Source: an uncultured Clostridia bacterium (lineage in GTDB: Bacteria > Bacillota > Clostridia > Christensenellales > Borkfalkiaceae). Taken from it: DNA of 64,000 nucleotides. The stretch's first letter is position 1; the number at the start of each line of letters is the position of its first letter. Below, piece after piece: positions 8,894-18,708 of this stretch. The DNA lies in NCBI GenBank assembly GCA_947631005.1, contig CANRJR010000001.1:1-64000 (forward strand). Reading direction: 5' to 3'. A program made the position numbers and the translations under genes. The notes under the pieces are model-generated. The model searched no databases and was not told the origin of the DNA. It saw nothing but the letters and a program-made list of their open reading frames with translations.

Positions 8894-11800
8894 TTATTCG
8901 GCGGGGTTCTTACCGAGCCCCCATGCGCCTGCGTTTTCGGTGAACGTCCAGCCCTCGGGCGCGTTCGACGCGGTGATCTCGGTATGTTCTTCGATGGAAC
9001 TTCCCATATAGATCTTATCGGGCGTTCCGTCGTAGTCCTGTCCGTTGTACTTCTCGCTCGTCCGTTCCGAGTACATCGTTGCCTGCCGTGCGCCGCTTGC
9101 ATTGCAATACGTCCCGTTGAAGTCGCAGGTAGCAAAGTCGACCGTCAATTCGCAGTGCGTGCCGTATGTGTCCGCTTGATTGGCATTACACATAAATCCG
9201 ATCTCCGCCCACGACGCGTTGTGCTGTGCGGGATCTTCGGGTTGCCCCGTTGTGAAGTGTACGCCCGTGAGAAGCACGTTCGTTGCCTTGGCGAGCGAAA
9301 TGCCGCATTTTGCGTAATTGCGGATGGCGACGTTTTTGATTGTCGCCCTATCGACGCCGTGCAGGTTGATCGCGTGTCCCTTGTACCCGTAGACGATGCA
9401 ATTCTCCATGAGGAAATCTTCGATGATGTTGACGTTGTTATCGACCTCGGTGACTTTGATCGCGGACACTTGGGCATTCTCGCTCGTCGTCTCAAAGACG
9501 AGATTTTGCAAGGTAACATGGTCTGCCGAAACTTCGAACGCCGCCTGTCCCGCCTCGCTGTATTCGCCCGCGTCGATGATGGTATAGGTCGTGGGGTCGG
9601 TATCCGTCTCCTTGTTGCCGAACGAGGTGTCGATATTCGGCGTGCCCGAACCGATGATCGTGACGTTCGGAACGAGAATTTTGAACTGCTCGAGCGCAGT
9701 CGCAACGTATCTGCCGGGGGCGAGATAAATCGTCGCAGCTTTCAACCCGTCTGTATCGTTGAGGTCGTTGATCTCGGGAAGCGCGGTCGCAAAGGGAACA
9801 TATTCGGTATGCCCGCTGTCATGAACGAGGTGAAGAATCAGCGTAATTTGTTTATATGTATTGCCCGTATAAGTGAGGTTGGGCTCTCCTGTGGTAGCCG
9901 TGCGGGAACCGCCGACGATGACCGTCTTGGCGTTTACGTTCTTCAAAGTGTGAAGCTCCACTTCGTCGATTGTCACATTTTCAATCGAGCAATCCTGAAT
10001 AGTGTTGTTCGTGTTGGCTTCGCCTGCAATGCCGCCCACAAACAGTTTGCCGTGATTGGCCTTCTGATACGCTACGTCGGCATTGCATTTCACCGTGCCG
10101 TTCTTGAACGTGCACTGTTTGAGGTCGTTATGGTTATGCAGATAGCCCATGACGCCGCCGACCTTTCTCGTCCCCTCGACGGTGACGTTTTCGACGGAGA
10201 GCCCCGTGTACACCTTGGTTTCGGCGTGGGCTTCCGAGAAGCCCATAATGCCGCCGATGTTGTCGCCTTCGAGGTTGGCTTCCTTATAAATTCCCGTAAT
10301 GGTGCAGGTCGCCGCGCTCTCGCCGTTCACCGTGCAAAATTGCACCGTGCCGTTGCTCTCGCCGATAATTCCGCCGATCTTGTAATGTCCTTTAACGGTG
10401 ATCTTGCCTGTGAGATGGCAGTTCCCGATCCCGCCGTTGCCGCCGAGTTTGCCGACGAACGCGCCAACCGAAGATTTTCCCTCGATGTAGCAGTTCTCGA
10501 TCGTGAGACCCTTGATGGTCGCCTTTTCGATCGAGCCGAACAGCCCGACGCCCAGCGACCCGTTCTCGCCGTCCTCATGCGAGTCGTTGACGTACAAATT
10601 GGAGATCTTCTTGCCATCGCCGTCGAACGTGCCCTTGAACGTGTGCGTGTCTACGCCGATGGGTGCGAACGGTTGCGCCTCCTCTTTGGGCTGTCCGTCG
10701 CCGTCTAAGAGGTCGAGGTTGACATCGACGGTGAGTTTGACCGTTTTATTCTCGAACTCGTTGCGGTCTTTGTTGCTCTCGCTCTGGAAGGCATAGAGCC
10801 CGTTCTTCCCCCGAATTTCGAAAACTTCTTCGATGTTCTCGATCTTGCCTTCGGGGTCGTACGTTACGACGTGCACGAACTCCTCGCTCTCGACCGCGAT
10901 CTCCACGGTAACGTTTTTGATCTTGGTGTAGTCGGTAACGCCCTTGAAGATCCCCGCGCTCTCGCCGTTTGCGTCCACTTTATAGTTGGAAATGGTGTGA
11001 CCCTGCCCGTCGAATGTGCCGTTGAAATGCTCCATGGGCGTCCAATTCTCGATGTTTGTTACGTCGACGTCTTGGTCGAGATACACCGTTTTTCCGCTGA
11101 AATCGCCGAGCCCTTCGCCCGTCGCCTGCCGCAAAAGTTCCAACAATTCGTTGGGCTCGGTGATGTGGAATTCCGCCCTCTCCTCCACCGTCTCCTGCGT
11201 GGAATTGTTGACGAGGATGGTCCAGCCGCTCTCCTCCAAAACAAAGATGCGGTAACCCGTGTAGTCGTCGAATGCGTCGAAATAGCGGAAATAGAAGTCG
11301 CCCACTTTGGCGTCCGCCAATTCCTCGTTGAGCCGCGGCGAAACCTTACCGTAGAACCACGTTGCGCCACGCTCGCCTTGTTCGCCCTGTACGCCCTGCG
11401 GACCTTGCGGACCTGTCGCGCCTGTTTCGCCCTGCAGACCTTGTTCGCCTTGTTCGCCCTGCGGACCTTGCGGACCTGTCGCACCCGTTTCGCCTTGCGG
11501 ACCTTGCGCGCCTGTTGCACCCGTCGCACCCGTCGCACCCGTCGCGCCCTGTGCGCCTGCAGGACCTTGTTCTCCCTGTGCGCCCGCAGGACCAGTTGCA
11601 CCCGTCGCGCCCTGTGCGCCCGCAGGACCAGTTGCACCCGTCGCGCCCTGCGCGCCCGCAGGACCCGTCGCGCCCGTGTCGCCTTTGTCGCCCTTGTCGC
11701 CTTTCAGGCTTTCGAGCCACTCCTCTTCCGTGCCGACGAAACCGTTTTTCACGGCGACGTCGTACGCCGACTGACCCGATCCGCCGACGGCGAGCACCAA

Positions 11801-11899
11801 AGAGGCGGTGAGGCATGCCACGAGCAATACCACGCAGACGATCAAAAGTACGGTCAACGTCTTTCCGAGCGTCTTGACATTTGTGTTCTTCCCCTTCAT
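8894..11899 (-). CDS. Large surface protein: membrane anchor, collagen-like stalk, beta-helix head
   Basis: The protein has 1001 residues. Residues 12-40 form a hydrophobic segment acting as a signal anchor. Residues 45-66 match the short motif ([23 protein letters not shown]) often found before bacterial collagen-like stalks. Residues 67-180 are 38 uninterrupted Gly-X-Y triplets, mostly GAT, GPA, GAQ and GPQ. The rest (about 820 residues) is rich in short beta-repeats with isoleucine/valine/asparagine ladders (for example [28 protein letters not shown]), typical of GLUG or pectate-lyase-like right-handed beta-helices. It is probably an extracellular fibre with an adhesive or glycan-binding head. 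No sortase motif is seen at the C terminus. Confidence 0.88.
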   Translation of the reverse strand: MKGKNTNVKTLGKTLTVLLIVCVVLLVACLTASLVLAVGGSGQSAYDVAVKNGFVGTEEEWLESLKGDKGDKGDTGATGPAGAQGATGATGPAGAQGATGATGPAGAQGEQGPAGAQGATGATGATGATGAQGPQGETGATGPQGPQGEQGEQGLQGETGATGPQGPQGVQGEQGERGATWFYGKVSPRLNEELADAKVGDFYFRYFDAFDDYTGYRIFVLEESGWTILVNNSTQETVEERAEFHITEPNELLELLRQATGEGLGDFSGKTVYLDQDVDVTNIENWTPMEHFNGTFDGQGHTISNYKVDANGESAGIFKGVTDYTKIKNVTVEIAVESEEFVHVVTYDPEGKIENIEEVFEIRGKNGLYAFQSESNKDRNEFENKTVKLTVDVNLDLLDGDGQPKEEAQPFAPIGVDTHTFKGTFDGDGKKISNLYVNDSHEDGENGSLGVGLFGSIEKATIKGLTIENCYIEGKSSVGAFVGKLGGNGGIGNCHLTGKITVKGHYKIGGIIGESNGTVQFCTVNGESAATCTITGIYKEANLEGDNIGGIMGFSEAHAETKVYTGLSVENVTVEGTRKVGGVMGYLHNHNDLKQCTFKNGTVKCNADVAYQKANHGKLFVGGIAGEANTNNTIQDCSIENVTIDEVELHTLKNVNAKTVIVGGSRTATTGEPNLTYTGNTYKQITLILHLVHDSGHTEYVPFATALPEINDLNDTDGLKAATIYLAPGRYVATALEQFKILVPNVTIIGSGTPNIDTSFGNKETDTDPTTYTIIDAGEYSEAGQAAFEVSADHVTLQNLVFETTSENAQVSAIKVTEVDNNVNIIEDFLMENCIVYGYKGHAINLHGVDRATIKNVAIRNYAKCGISLAKATNVLLTGVHFTTGQPEDPAQHNASWAEIGFMCNANQADTYGTHCELTVDFATCDFNGTYCNASGARQATMYSERTSEKYNGQDYDGTPDKIYMGSSIEEHTEITASNAPEGWTFTENAGAWGLGKNPAE
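11360..11701 (-). repeat. Collagen-like Gly-X-Y coding repeat
   Basis: This segment encodes 38 consecutive Gly-X-Y triplets and at DNA level is a tandem array of 9-bp-based units with repeated blocks such as GCAGGACCAGTTGCACCCGT. It can expand or contract by slippage, so stalk length may vary between strains. Confidence 0.9.
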
Positions 11900-11928
11900 G
11901 ATTGTTTCCTCCTCAAAATCGTTGTTGT

Positions 11929-12684
11929 TTACGCCCGTTTCGCAGGCGTCGGACGGAAAGAGCCCGTCTTGGGTTTGATGAGCCCTTTCGAAAGAAGCGT
12001 CTCGTCGTTTTCATAGGGCGGCGCGTAGTTGCTCTGCTCGCGCTCCTGTTTCTGCGCGTTCCGCTCGGCGAGCATGCTGTCGATGAGCGCGGCGGCGCGC
12101 TTTGCCCGCGTTTCGTTCTTTAAGCGGATCATCGACGGCGTGTCTTTGCCTGCCGCCCCCTTTACGGGTTCGAGCCTGTATTTGCCCTCGCCGTACTCCG
12201 CGGGAACGGCAAAATACAGACAGAGCGTTTTTCCCTTGAAACGGAACGCCGCCACCGTCGCCCTCCCCAAACGAAACGTCTCTTTCTTACGGCTGACGCG
12301 CGCCCTCACCCCCGCGTACGCGAGCAAGGCGTTCTTCATGCGGGAATACCGCGCCTTGACCTCTTCGTCCGACTGAATGAGCCGCGCAAGATACGTGCGG
12401 TCGTAATACGTCTGCGTCTGTCCGTCCGCAACCGCCGTAACTGCCAAGGTCGCCGCCGCTTCCGCGTCTTGCGCACCGTTCTCGGGCGCAAGCGTCGCCA
12501 CGTTCGCGGCGGGCTCGGGTTCGGCAGACTGCTCGGGCGCGGCGGGCTCTTCGGCTTCTTCGCCGTACAGGGCGAAGAACTTTCTCATCGAAAGGATCAC
12601 CGCGACCAAGACCGCCGCGATCGCCACCGACGCCGCAAACGGAAGCCACGCAAGCCCCGACGCAATGCAAACCATCGTTGCCAT
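11929..12684 (-). CDS. Membrane-anchored protein of unknown function
   Basis: This 251-residue protein starts with one hydrophobic helix (residues about 5-33) followed by a charged turn, then an alanine/glutamate/proline-rich linker to about residue 90. A conserved-looking folded part (residues about 92-200) contains [21 protein letters not shown] and a strand pair around [15 protein letters not shown]. The C-terminal 50 residues are polar. I do not recognise a named family with confidence. ATG 12684 follows AAGGAGG. It lies upstream of the collagen-like gene on the same strand with a 29-bp gap, so the two probably form an operon and may share an envelope role. Confidence 0.75.
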   Translation of the reverse strand: MATMVCIASGLAWLPFAASVAIAAVLVAVILSMRKFFALYGEEAEEPAAPEQSAEPEPAANVATLAPENGAQDAEAAATLAVTAVADGQTQTYYDRTYLARLIQSDEEVKARYSRMKNALLAYAGVRARVSRKKETFRLGRATVAAFRFKGKTLCLYFAVPAEYGEGKYRLEPVKGAAGKDTPSMIRLKNETRAKRAAALIDSMLAERNAQKQEREQSNYAPPYENDETLLSKGLIKPKTGSFRPTPAKRA

Positions 12685-12780
12685 TCCTCTTCCTCCTTAT
12701 TTTCTCCCGTGTTCTTTTGCGGATCTGTGTTCCGCACGCCGAAGCGCGCGGAACATCCACAAACCGCAATCCCTCTTTTC

Positions 12781-12856
12781 CCGTCTCCCCGCAGAGACGG
12801 TTTCCCCCGATGGGAAGAGAGATGTTTTCATTTTAACAGGCGACCCCCCCTGTCAA
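12781..12856 (-). promoter_or_regulatory. Possible promoter and structured leader of the collagen-like operon
   Basis: On the minus strand TTGACA (12851-12856) is followed after 15 bp by TAAAAT (12830-12835). The spacing is short, so the promoter is tentative. The following leader holds a CCGTCTC...GAGACGG hairpin at 12781-12800. Confidence 0.4.
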
Positions 12857-12987
12857 CCGTTTGAAGAAAATTTTTTGAAATTTTTTTTCAATATGCTAAA
12901 ATTTCATCGGAATGTTCGGAAATGTTATCCACAACATTCGGGATATCCGAAAATGCGACCTACAACATGGGGTCAAAAAGACATGAG

Positions 12988-13026
12988 AAAAGAGCCGCCG
13001 AAGGCGTTGCCTTCGGCGGCTCTTTT
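12988..13026. terminator. Bidirectional terminator, second copy of the repeated stem
   Basis: A perfect 18-bp stem with a GTT loop carries A-run and T-run on either side, so it can act in both directions. It sits downstream of spoIVA. The stem is the same sequence as at 8842-8876, with the loop complemented. Confidence 0.85.
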
Positions 13027-13045
13027 CTGTAAGTTTCGTTCATTT

Positions 13046-14512
13046 TTACAGCAGGATACAGATGACGCCGCCCTTGCCCTCGTTGACGATGCGCGTTACC
13101 GTCTTTCTCATCTTGCGGCGCACCGTTTCGCCCATCGAGCGGTTCTTTACCGAGAGTTCCTCGCCGAGCATCTCTTTGAGCGTCTTTCCGAACATGTTGG
13201 TGTTCCATGCGCGTTCGGGCTCGGTTGCCATATTCTCGGCGATCTGTTTGACGAACGCTTCGCTCTGTTCCGCCGTGCCGAGCGCGGGACGTACTTCGCC
13301 GCTCACGTCGACGCGGATGATGTGATAGCTCGGCGCGTCCGCATGCAGATTCACCCCCACCCTGCCGCTCTTTTTTACCACCTTGGGTTCGGATAAACTC
13401 ATTTCGACGGGCTCTGGCGGCACGATGCCGTAGCCGTACTCCTGCGCGTCGGCAAACGCCTGACCCACCCGCTCGAATACCTTTTTGGCTTCGGCGAGCT
13501 CGCTGATGTAGCTCATGAGCGCGAAGTCGTTTTCGATCTTTTCGCCGCACGCCTCGCCGATCACCTCGTAGAACACGCCCTCCTTGGGCGAGATTGCGCA
13601 ATGCGCCGTGCCCGTGGCGGCGTCGATCTGCAACGACGCGGGCGGGTTCAGCCGCTCGCTGTCCGCAAAGAGGGTGTCAAGCAGGGCGCAGTCGCTCATC
13701 TTCGCGATCTTAGGAGCGACGGCGCGGATGCCCGCAAGGATCTCTTCGATGACGGGTGCGTCGGCGTCGAGCACCCGCAGCCAATCGGGAAGATCGACGT
13801 CGATGGAGACCACGGGGAACTCGTAGAGCACCCGTTCGAGGATCGCCGAAAGCGCGTCCGCGTCGAGCGTTTCGCAGTTGACGGCGAGCACGGGCGTTTG
13901 ATAGCTCTCCTCCATGGCGGCGCGAAGTTCCTGCGCCGCGCTCGGGTCTTTGCAGTTGAGCAAAATGACGAACGGCTTTCCGATCTCTTTCAGTTCGTCG
14001 TACGCCTGCCGTTCCGCTTTCTCGTACGCCGCGCGGGGAAGATCGGCGATACTGCCGTCGGTGGTGACGAGCACGCCGATGGTGGAATGGTCGCGCACGA
14101 CCCGCCGCGTGCCCTCCTCCGCCGCCGCCCCGAACGGCACGGGGGCGTCGTTCCACGGCGTTTTGACGAGGCGCGGACTGCCGTCCTCCTCGAATCCCCC
14201 CGCCCCCTCGACGGGGAAGCCTACGCAGTCGATGAGGCGCACCTTGGCGACCGCGTCTTTCACCTTGATCTCCGCGCCCTCTTCGGGGACGAATTTGGGC
14301 TCGGTCGTCATGACCGTCTTGCCCGCCGCCGCCTGCGGAAGTTCGTCGGTAAACCGCTTCTTTTTCGCGCCCGCGACCCCCGGCAGGACGAGCTCCTGCA
14401 TGAATTTCTTGATGAACGTCGATTTGCCCGTGCGGACGGGTCCGACCACTCCGATAAAGATATCCCCGCCCGTCCGCGTCGCCACGTCCTCGTACACGCT
14501 GAAAGTTTTCAT
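13046..14512 (-). CDS. spoIVA: Stage IV sporulation protein A
   Basis: The 488-residue protein matches SpoIVA in length and opening (FSVYEDVATRTGGDIFIGVVGPVRTGKST). The Walker A loop is GPVRTGKS at about residue 24, followed by a Walker B-type segment LIDCVGFPV. SpoIVA is an ATP-hydrolysing scaffold that polymerises on the forespore surface and carries the spore coat. The C-terminal half keeps the conserved alpha/beta region (ISPKEGVFYEVIGEACGEKI). It is monocistronic with a terminator on its 3' side. A SigE-type promoter is expected, but I could not assign one with confidence. Its presence marks the host as a spore-former. Confidence 0.97.
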   Translation of the reverse strand: MKTFSVYEDVATRTGGDIFIGVVGPVRTGKSTFIKKFMQELVLPGVAGAKKKRFTDELPQAAAGKTVMTTEPKFVPEEGAEIKVKDAVAKVRLIDCVGFPVEGAGGFEEDGSPRLVKTPWNDAPVPFGAAAEEGTRRVVRDHSTIGVLVTTDGSIADLPRAAYEKAERQAYDELKEIGKPFVILLNCKDPSAAQELRAAMEESYQTPVLAVNCETLDADALSAILERVLYEFPVVSIDVDLPDWLRVLDADAPVIEEILAGIRAVAPKIAKMSDCALLDTLFADSERLNPPASLQIDAATGTAHCAISPKEGVFYEVIGEACGEKIENDFALMSYISELAEAKKVFERVGQAFADAQEYGYGIVPPEPVEMSLSEPKVVKKSGRVGVNLHADAPSYHIIRVDVSGEVRPALGTAEQSEAFVKQIAENMATEPERAWNTNMFGKTLKEMLGEELSVKNRSMGETVRRKMRKTVTRIVNEGKGGVICILL

Positions 14513-14573
14513 AAACGCCTCCGCCGAATTTCTTGCTATGTTACCATATGACGGCGGCGCGGAAAATATGCAA

Positions 14574-14594
14574 ACGCCCCCGCATTGGGGGCGT
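14574..14594 (-). terminator. Terminator of the yesL-like to HEAT-like operon
   Basis: An ACGCCCCC...GGGGGCGT stem lies 31 bp past the stop of the last gene of the five-gene operon; on the minus strand it leads into a T-rich stretch (TTTGCATATTTT). It separates that operon from spoIVA. Confidence 0.7.
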
Positions 14595-14624
14595 CTATGC
14601 TCGTTTTTCGTCTTTCGGGCGCGC

Positions 14625-15467
14625 TTATGCGTCTGTCTTTTTCGGCTTCATCAGATCGACCGCGTCCGCTTGCTGGGACATGATCTCGCGGTAGTAGGGG
14701 TCGTCGCTGAAATCGCGCAGGCGGGTGTACTCCCCGCCGAGTGCCTCGATGGCGTATTTGAGTTCCTGATATTCGATGAAGCCGATGTCGTCGCGGTCGA
14801 TGGTTTCGAGCAGAACGTCGAGCGCGCGCGGATCGCCGTAGGCGGCGAGGTAGCTCGCGCGCATGGGCATCTCCTCCCCGCTCCCGCGGAAGGCGGCAAG
14901 GAGGATCTCGAAAACGGCGTCGTCCTTTTGCTTGACGCGGGACAGAATTTCGAGCATGAGCTCGGGGCGCACCCCTCTCTTATAGAGGTCGAGCGCGCGC
15001 GGTTTCGCCGCGTCCGCCCCGTTTTTGAGCTGTTCGCAGACGGCTTCCACGACGTTTTCGCTCGAATCCTTCTCCTCGAGAATGGAAAAGTAGCCGTCGA
15101 ATCCCACGGGATCTGCCCCGATGATGTTGACGGCGAGGGTGACGAGCTCCTCGTCTTTCTCTCCCAAAAGCGGGACGAGCGACGCCGCGCAACCGCGGCT
15201 TTCAAGCTCGTTGCAGAGGAAGTCGGAAGCGGGAACGCCCTCCCGCACATGCCGCACGAGCGTTTCCACGAGCTCCCCGTCCGTCATCCCGCCGTAGTAG
15301 CCCTTGGGCGTGTTCTTCACCTTGGGGATATAGGTGTCGCCGAACTGCTTGTAGAGCTTGGGAATGACGCTCTCCCACTGCTTTTCGGTGTATTTCCCCG
15401 CGTTGCGTTGCATGTATTCGGCGAGCTTTTCGTCGAAAAGACCGTCGAAATCAATGAGTTCTTTCAT
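14625..15467 (-). CDS. Alpha-helical HEAT-like repeat protein, function unknown
   Basis: This 280-residue soluble protein appears all-helical. Repeated helical pairs (for example SLVPLLGEKDEELVTLAVNIIG, PELMLEILSRVKQKDDAVFEILLAAFRG, PRALDVLLETIDRDDIGFIEYQEL) look like degenerate HEAT repeats. No catalytic motif is seen. It is the last gene of the operon, 9 bp after the TPR gene, so the two may act together as protein-binding scaffolds. The gene is certain; the repeat class is judged by eye. Confidence 0.7.
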   Translation of the reverse strand: MKELIDFDGLFDEKLAEYMQRNAGKYTEKQWESVIPKLYKQFGDTYIPKVKNTPKGYYGGMTDGELVETLVRHVREGVPASDFLCNELESRGCAASLVPLLGEKDEELVTLAVNIIGADPVGFDGYFSILEEKDSSENVVEAVCEQLKNGADAAKPRALDLYKRGVRPELMLEILSRVKQKDDAVFEILLAAFRGSGEEMPMRASYLAAYGDPRALDVLLETIDRDDIGFIEYQELKYAIEALGGEYTRLRDFSDDPYYREIMSQQADAVDLMKPKKTDA

Positions 15468-15476
15468 ACGTTTCCC

Positions 15477-17132
15477 TCACATTAAATAGTTCAAGATCCT
15501 CTTTGCCGAGGACGGATCGGCGTCGAAGAGTTTGCAAATGTCGCCGATGGGGCGCACGCCGCCCGAGAGCCGCGCCTCGCGGTAGATCGCCGCCGCCAGC
15601 GCGCTCCTGTCCTCGAAGAGCTCCCACGCGCCGCCCTCGGCGAGCGCGTCGTACACCTCCTCCGCCGCCGCGCACAGCTTGCCCTCGTGCTCCTCGCTGA
15701 ACAGCGCGTACTTGGAATACACGTCCGCAAACGCCTGCAACAGCGCGCCGCTCTTCCGCCGCCCGAGTTCGAGCTCGTGAATGAAAAATTCCCGATAGAG
15801 ATTGCATACCACGATCCCGAACGAATTGTCCTCGTTACGGGCGATGAGGTCGTGAAGCACCGAAATTTTGATCCCCTCGTTGCCGTTGAAGTCGAGCAGA
15901 ACGGCGCGGAGCAGGGCGTCGGCATGGCATTTGACTGCCACTTTCGCCGCCAAAAGCTGCAATTTTTCGTCCCGCCCCTCCATCTCGTCGAACGCCAAGC
16001 GGAATTTCTCTTTGAACTCCTCCGACGCGGCGACGATCTCGGCGGTCTGCCCGTCTTTGGCGTTGAGCGCGAGGAAGAACGCGGCGATCTCGCGGTATTC
16101 GGTTTCGGGCAGACGGTAGTAGTAGTTCATCTTGACGGGTTCGCCCCCGTCGAGCATCAGGCGCAGATGTTCGAGATACCACTGCGCGACCGCCTTGCGC
16201 GGGTAGATGAGCGTTAAAAATTCGAGAGCCTCCACCGCCTGTTCGCTCCTGCCCGTACGGTGGGCGGCGACGGCGTAAAACCACAGCACGTTCGCGTCGT
16301 ACGGAAGCCGCTCTTTGAGGACGGAGAGCTTGTCGTACGCCTCCGCGTCCAGCCCCGTTTCGCAGAGCGCGGTGGCAATGCGGTAGAGATCTTCCGTGCT
16401 CTCGGCGTCGAGCGCGTAGAGCCGCCGCGCGACCTCTTTCGCCCCCGCCCTGTCGTCGCGCGCGCCGAGTACGGCGCAATAGGAAGTGAGAAGCTGAATG
16501 TTGTCGGGATAGGATTTGAGCAGCGCGGTGCACTCCCGCTCCGCTTCGTCCTCCTCCCCCATCATGAGACTGCACATCGCCGCGATGCCGCATGCCGAGG
16601 GATAGTCGGCACTCTCCTCGTCGACGCTGTGCAGGGTGGCGCGCGCCTTTTCGAGTTCGCCGCTTTTGAGTTGGGCGAGCCCCTCCGCGAGCGTTTCGCT
16701 GTCGGGAAGAGGCGTCCCCTTGGCGTACACCAGCCGCAGTTTGGGACGGTCCGCCGCCGCGGCGAGCTCTTCGAACTCCTCCGCCGACACCGAAAACCCG
16801 TCCTCCCCGCACGAAAGTTTATAATAATAGGAGGACTGAAATTCGTTGCCGAGGTGCATGAACGCGACGGCAAGTCCCTCGTACCCCTCCGAAAAATCCG
16901 CTTCGTTGCAGGTGTCGAGGAAGCGATACCACGCGTCGGCGGCGTTCTCCCAAACGCCGAGCTCTTCATACACGTCGGCGGCGAGGGCGTACGCGTCCGC
17001 AAGCGGGTCGTGCATCGCCTCCCGCTTGTTGAGTACGGTGAGCGCGCCGAGATAGTCGCCGTCCGAAAAACGCCGCTCCGCGCTTTCGAGCAAAAAATCG
17101 TCGTCAAGCTGAAATTTTGCGGTCTCTTTCAT
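15477..17132 (-). CDS. Tetratricopeptide-repeat protein
   Basis: The 551-residue protein consists largely of TPR-like helix pairs: DDDFLLESAERRFSDGDYLGALTVLNK, DAYALAADVYEELGVWENAADAWYRFLD and NVLWFYAVAAHRTGRSEQAVEALEFL fit the 34-residue TPR pattern. No signal peptide or membrane segment is present. Its start overlaps the end of hslO by 4 nt, which suggests translational coupling. In this context it may assist protein folding or assembly with Hsp33, but no partner can be named from the sequence. Confidence 0.82.
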   Translation of the reverse strand: MKETAKFQLDDDFLLESAERRFSDGDYLGALTVLNKREAMHDPLADAYALAADVYEELGVWENAADAWYRFLDTCNEADFSEGYEGLAVAFMHLGNEFQSSYYYKLSCGEDGFSVSAEEFEELAAAADRPKLRLVYAKGTPLPDSETLAEGLAQLKSGELEKARATLHSVDEESADYPSACGIAAMCSLMMGEEDEAERECTALLKSYPDNIQLLTSYCAVLGARDDRAGAKEVARRLYALDAESTEDLYRIATALCETGLDAEAYDKLSVLKERLPYDANVLWFYAVAAHRTGRSEQAVEALEFLTLIYPRKAVAQWYLEHLRLMLDGGEPVKMNYYYRLPETEYREIAAFFLALNAKDGQTAEIVAASEEFKEKFRLAFDEMEGRDEKLQLLAAKVAVKCHADALLRAVLLDFNGNEGIKISVLHDLIARNEDNSFGIVVCNLYREFFIHELELGRRKSGALLQAFADVYSKYALFSEEHEGKLCAAAEEVYDALAEGGAWELFEDRSALAAAIYREARLSGGVRPIGDICKLFDADPSSAKRILNYLM

Positions 17133-17995
17133 ACATCGTCTCCGAATAGCGCGCCGAGTGCCGCGCCGTCAAAGGAATAGTCGGTATTGCAATAGTGGCA
17201 GTACACCGAGACGACCCCGCGCTCTTTCAGAAGCGCGAACGCCTCCTCCCGCCCCATCGAACGGATGAGCCCCGCCGCCCGCTCCCGCGAACAGTGGCAA
17301 CGGAAAGCGATCGGACGGGACGACACTTCCCCGTGCCCGTACGAGGCAACGATCTCCGCTGCCCCCCTTTCACGGATCTGCGCCGAGATATTCCCGTACT
17401 TTGCGATCTCCTCCTCCGTGCGCCGCAGAAGTTCGTCGCCCGCGCCGGGCAGGGGCTGGAAAAAGACGCCGCCCGCGCCGACGCACCTGCCGCCCTGTAC
17501 CCGCACGCCGAGCGCGACGGCGGTGGGACGCTGTTCGCTCGTGAGAAAATACGCCGAAAGATCTTCGGCGATCTCCCCCGAAACGAGGGCGCACGTCCCC
17601 ACAAAGGGAATGCCCTCGCCGTCGTCGCGGACGACCGAGAGCGTCCCGTTTCTGCCGACGAACCCGCCCACGTCGAGCTTGCCGTCCGCACGCGGGGGAA
17701 GTTCGGCTTGCGGATGTTCCGCAAAGCCGCGCAGACCGAGCGCGCCGTCGCCCGCCGTACAGATCTTGCCGCCCGCGCCGCCGCCCCGAATCGTAACGGA
17801 GAGGCTGCTCGACGGGTCTTTGAGCCAACTGCAAAGGTACGCCGTTGCCGTGAGCGCGCGCCCGAGTGCCGCCGCGGCGACCGCGGAGAGATGATGGTGC
17901 GAAATCGCCGCGTTGACGAGCTCGGTCGTATCGAGGACGGCAAGGGAAACTGCGTCCCCCCAGATCAAAGTTTTTCGGATCACGCTTTCCGACAT
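17129..17995 (-). CDS. hslO: Redox-regulated chaperone Hsp33
   Basis: The 288-residue protein has the Hsp33 fold markers: an N-terminal ISHHHLSAVAAAALGRALTA segment, a GGGAGGKI turn, and the C-terminal zinc site made of a CxC (FRCHCS) and a CxxC (YCHYC). Hsp33 is inactive while reduced and zinc-bound. Oxidation releases the zinc and turns it into a holdase chaperone. It overlaps the methyltransferase gene upstream by 16 nt and the TPR gene downstream by 4 nt, placing it in the middle of a coupled operon. Confidence 0.96.
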   Translation of the reverse strand: MSESVIRKTLIWGDAVSLAVLDTTELVNAAISHHHLSAVAAAALGRALTATAYLCSWLKDPSSSLSVTIRGGGAGGKICTAGDGALGLRGFAEHPQAELPPRADGKLDVGGFVGRNGTLSVVRDDGEGIPFVGTCALVSGEIAEDLSAYFLTSEQRPTAVALGVRVQGGRCVGAGGVFFQPLPGAGDELLRRTEEEIAKYGNISAQIRERGAAEIVASYGHGEVSSRPIAFRCHCSRERAAGLIRSMGREEAFALLKERGVVSVYCHYCNTDYSFDGAALGALFGDDV

Positions 17996-18708
17996 AGAAA
18001 ATTGAGCCTGTCGCTCCCCTCTTTTTGTTCGCCGAGATGTCCCTCGACCCGTGTGTGAAATCCCGCCGCTTCCAGCGCGCGCACGACTTCCTCCTCCTCG
18101 TGGATATACTGCGTATGCCGCTCGTCGAAGCGGCGGAATCGCCCGTCCTTTTCGCGCACGAAGAGGGTGACGTCGGTCTCCACGCGGTCTCCGTACAGGC
18201 GGTTGAACGAGAGGTAGGTCACCTCGTCCCTGTCGTCGGCAAACATATTATTTGCAACTTTTTCGCGCAGTTTGCATGCCGAACTGATGTCGAACAGGAA
18301 CAGCCCGCCCGCGCGCAGACACGCCGCCGCACTCTTGAACGCCGCAGGCAGACCCGCGGTGGGGATATAGTTGTAGCAATCGTTGGGCGAAAGGAGAAAG
18401 TCGTACGTTTCGGGGGCTTTGAGCCGAGCGGCGTCGGCGCGGAAAAAGGAGACGTCGAGCCCCTCCCGCCCCGCGAGATACGCCGCCTTTTCGAGCATGG
18501 GGACGGAGATGTCCGCGCCCGACATTTTATAACCCGCGCGCGTAAGAAGCCGCGAGAACGCGCCGCTTCCGCAGCCCACTTCGAGCCCGCGCCGCCCCGC
18601 GCCGTTTTCTTCGAGCTTGCGAATAAAATACTGCGACCAAAGGGCATAGTCGCAGTCGTCGTTGAGAAATTCGAACCAATCGGCAAGTGCTTCGTATGCC
18701 ATGGTCAA
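17980..18708 (-). CDS. Class I SAM-dependent methyltransferase
   Basis: This 242-residue protein has motif I LEVGCGSGAFSRLL, the acidic ribose-binding turn GADIS, and a motif IV-like LLSPNDCYNYI. This is a typical small-molecule or unassigned class I methyltransferase. The substrate is unknown. It overlaps the YesL-like gene by 4 nt upstream and hslO by 16 nt downstream. An internal ATG two codons in (18702) is an equally possible start. Confidence 0.88.
   Translation of the reverse strand: MTMAYEALADWFEFLNDDCDYALWSQYFIRKLEENGAGRRGLEVGCGSGAFSRLLTRAGYKMSGADISVPMLEKAAYLAGREGLDVSFFRADAARLKAPETYDFLLSPNDCYNYIPTAGLPAAFKSAAACLRAGGLFLFDISSACKLREKVANNMFADDRDEVTYLSFNRLYGDRVETDVTLFVREKDGRFRRFDERHTQYIHEEEEVVRALEAAGFHTRVEGHLGEQKEGSDRLNFLCRKA

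Noticed and set aside
14520-14560. SigE promoter of spoIVA
   Set aside because: CATA-containing segments are present, but no pair of boxes has the right spacing, so I do not call it.
839-17180. Long opposite-strand ORFs over the left part (for example 1733..3151, 2989..4923, 5240..7582, 8984..10708)
   Set aside because: They are mirror frames of real high-GC genes on the minus strand, rich in arginine, alanine, valine and histidine, with no recognisable domain and no Shine-Dalgarno.
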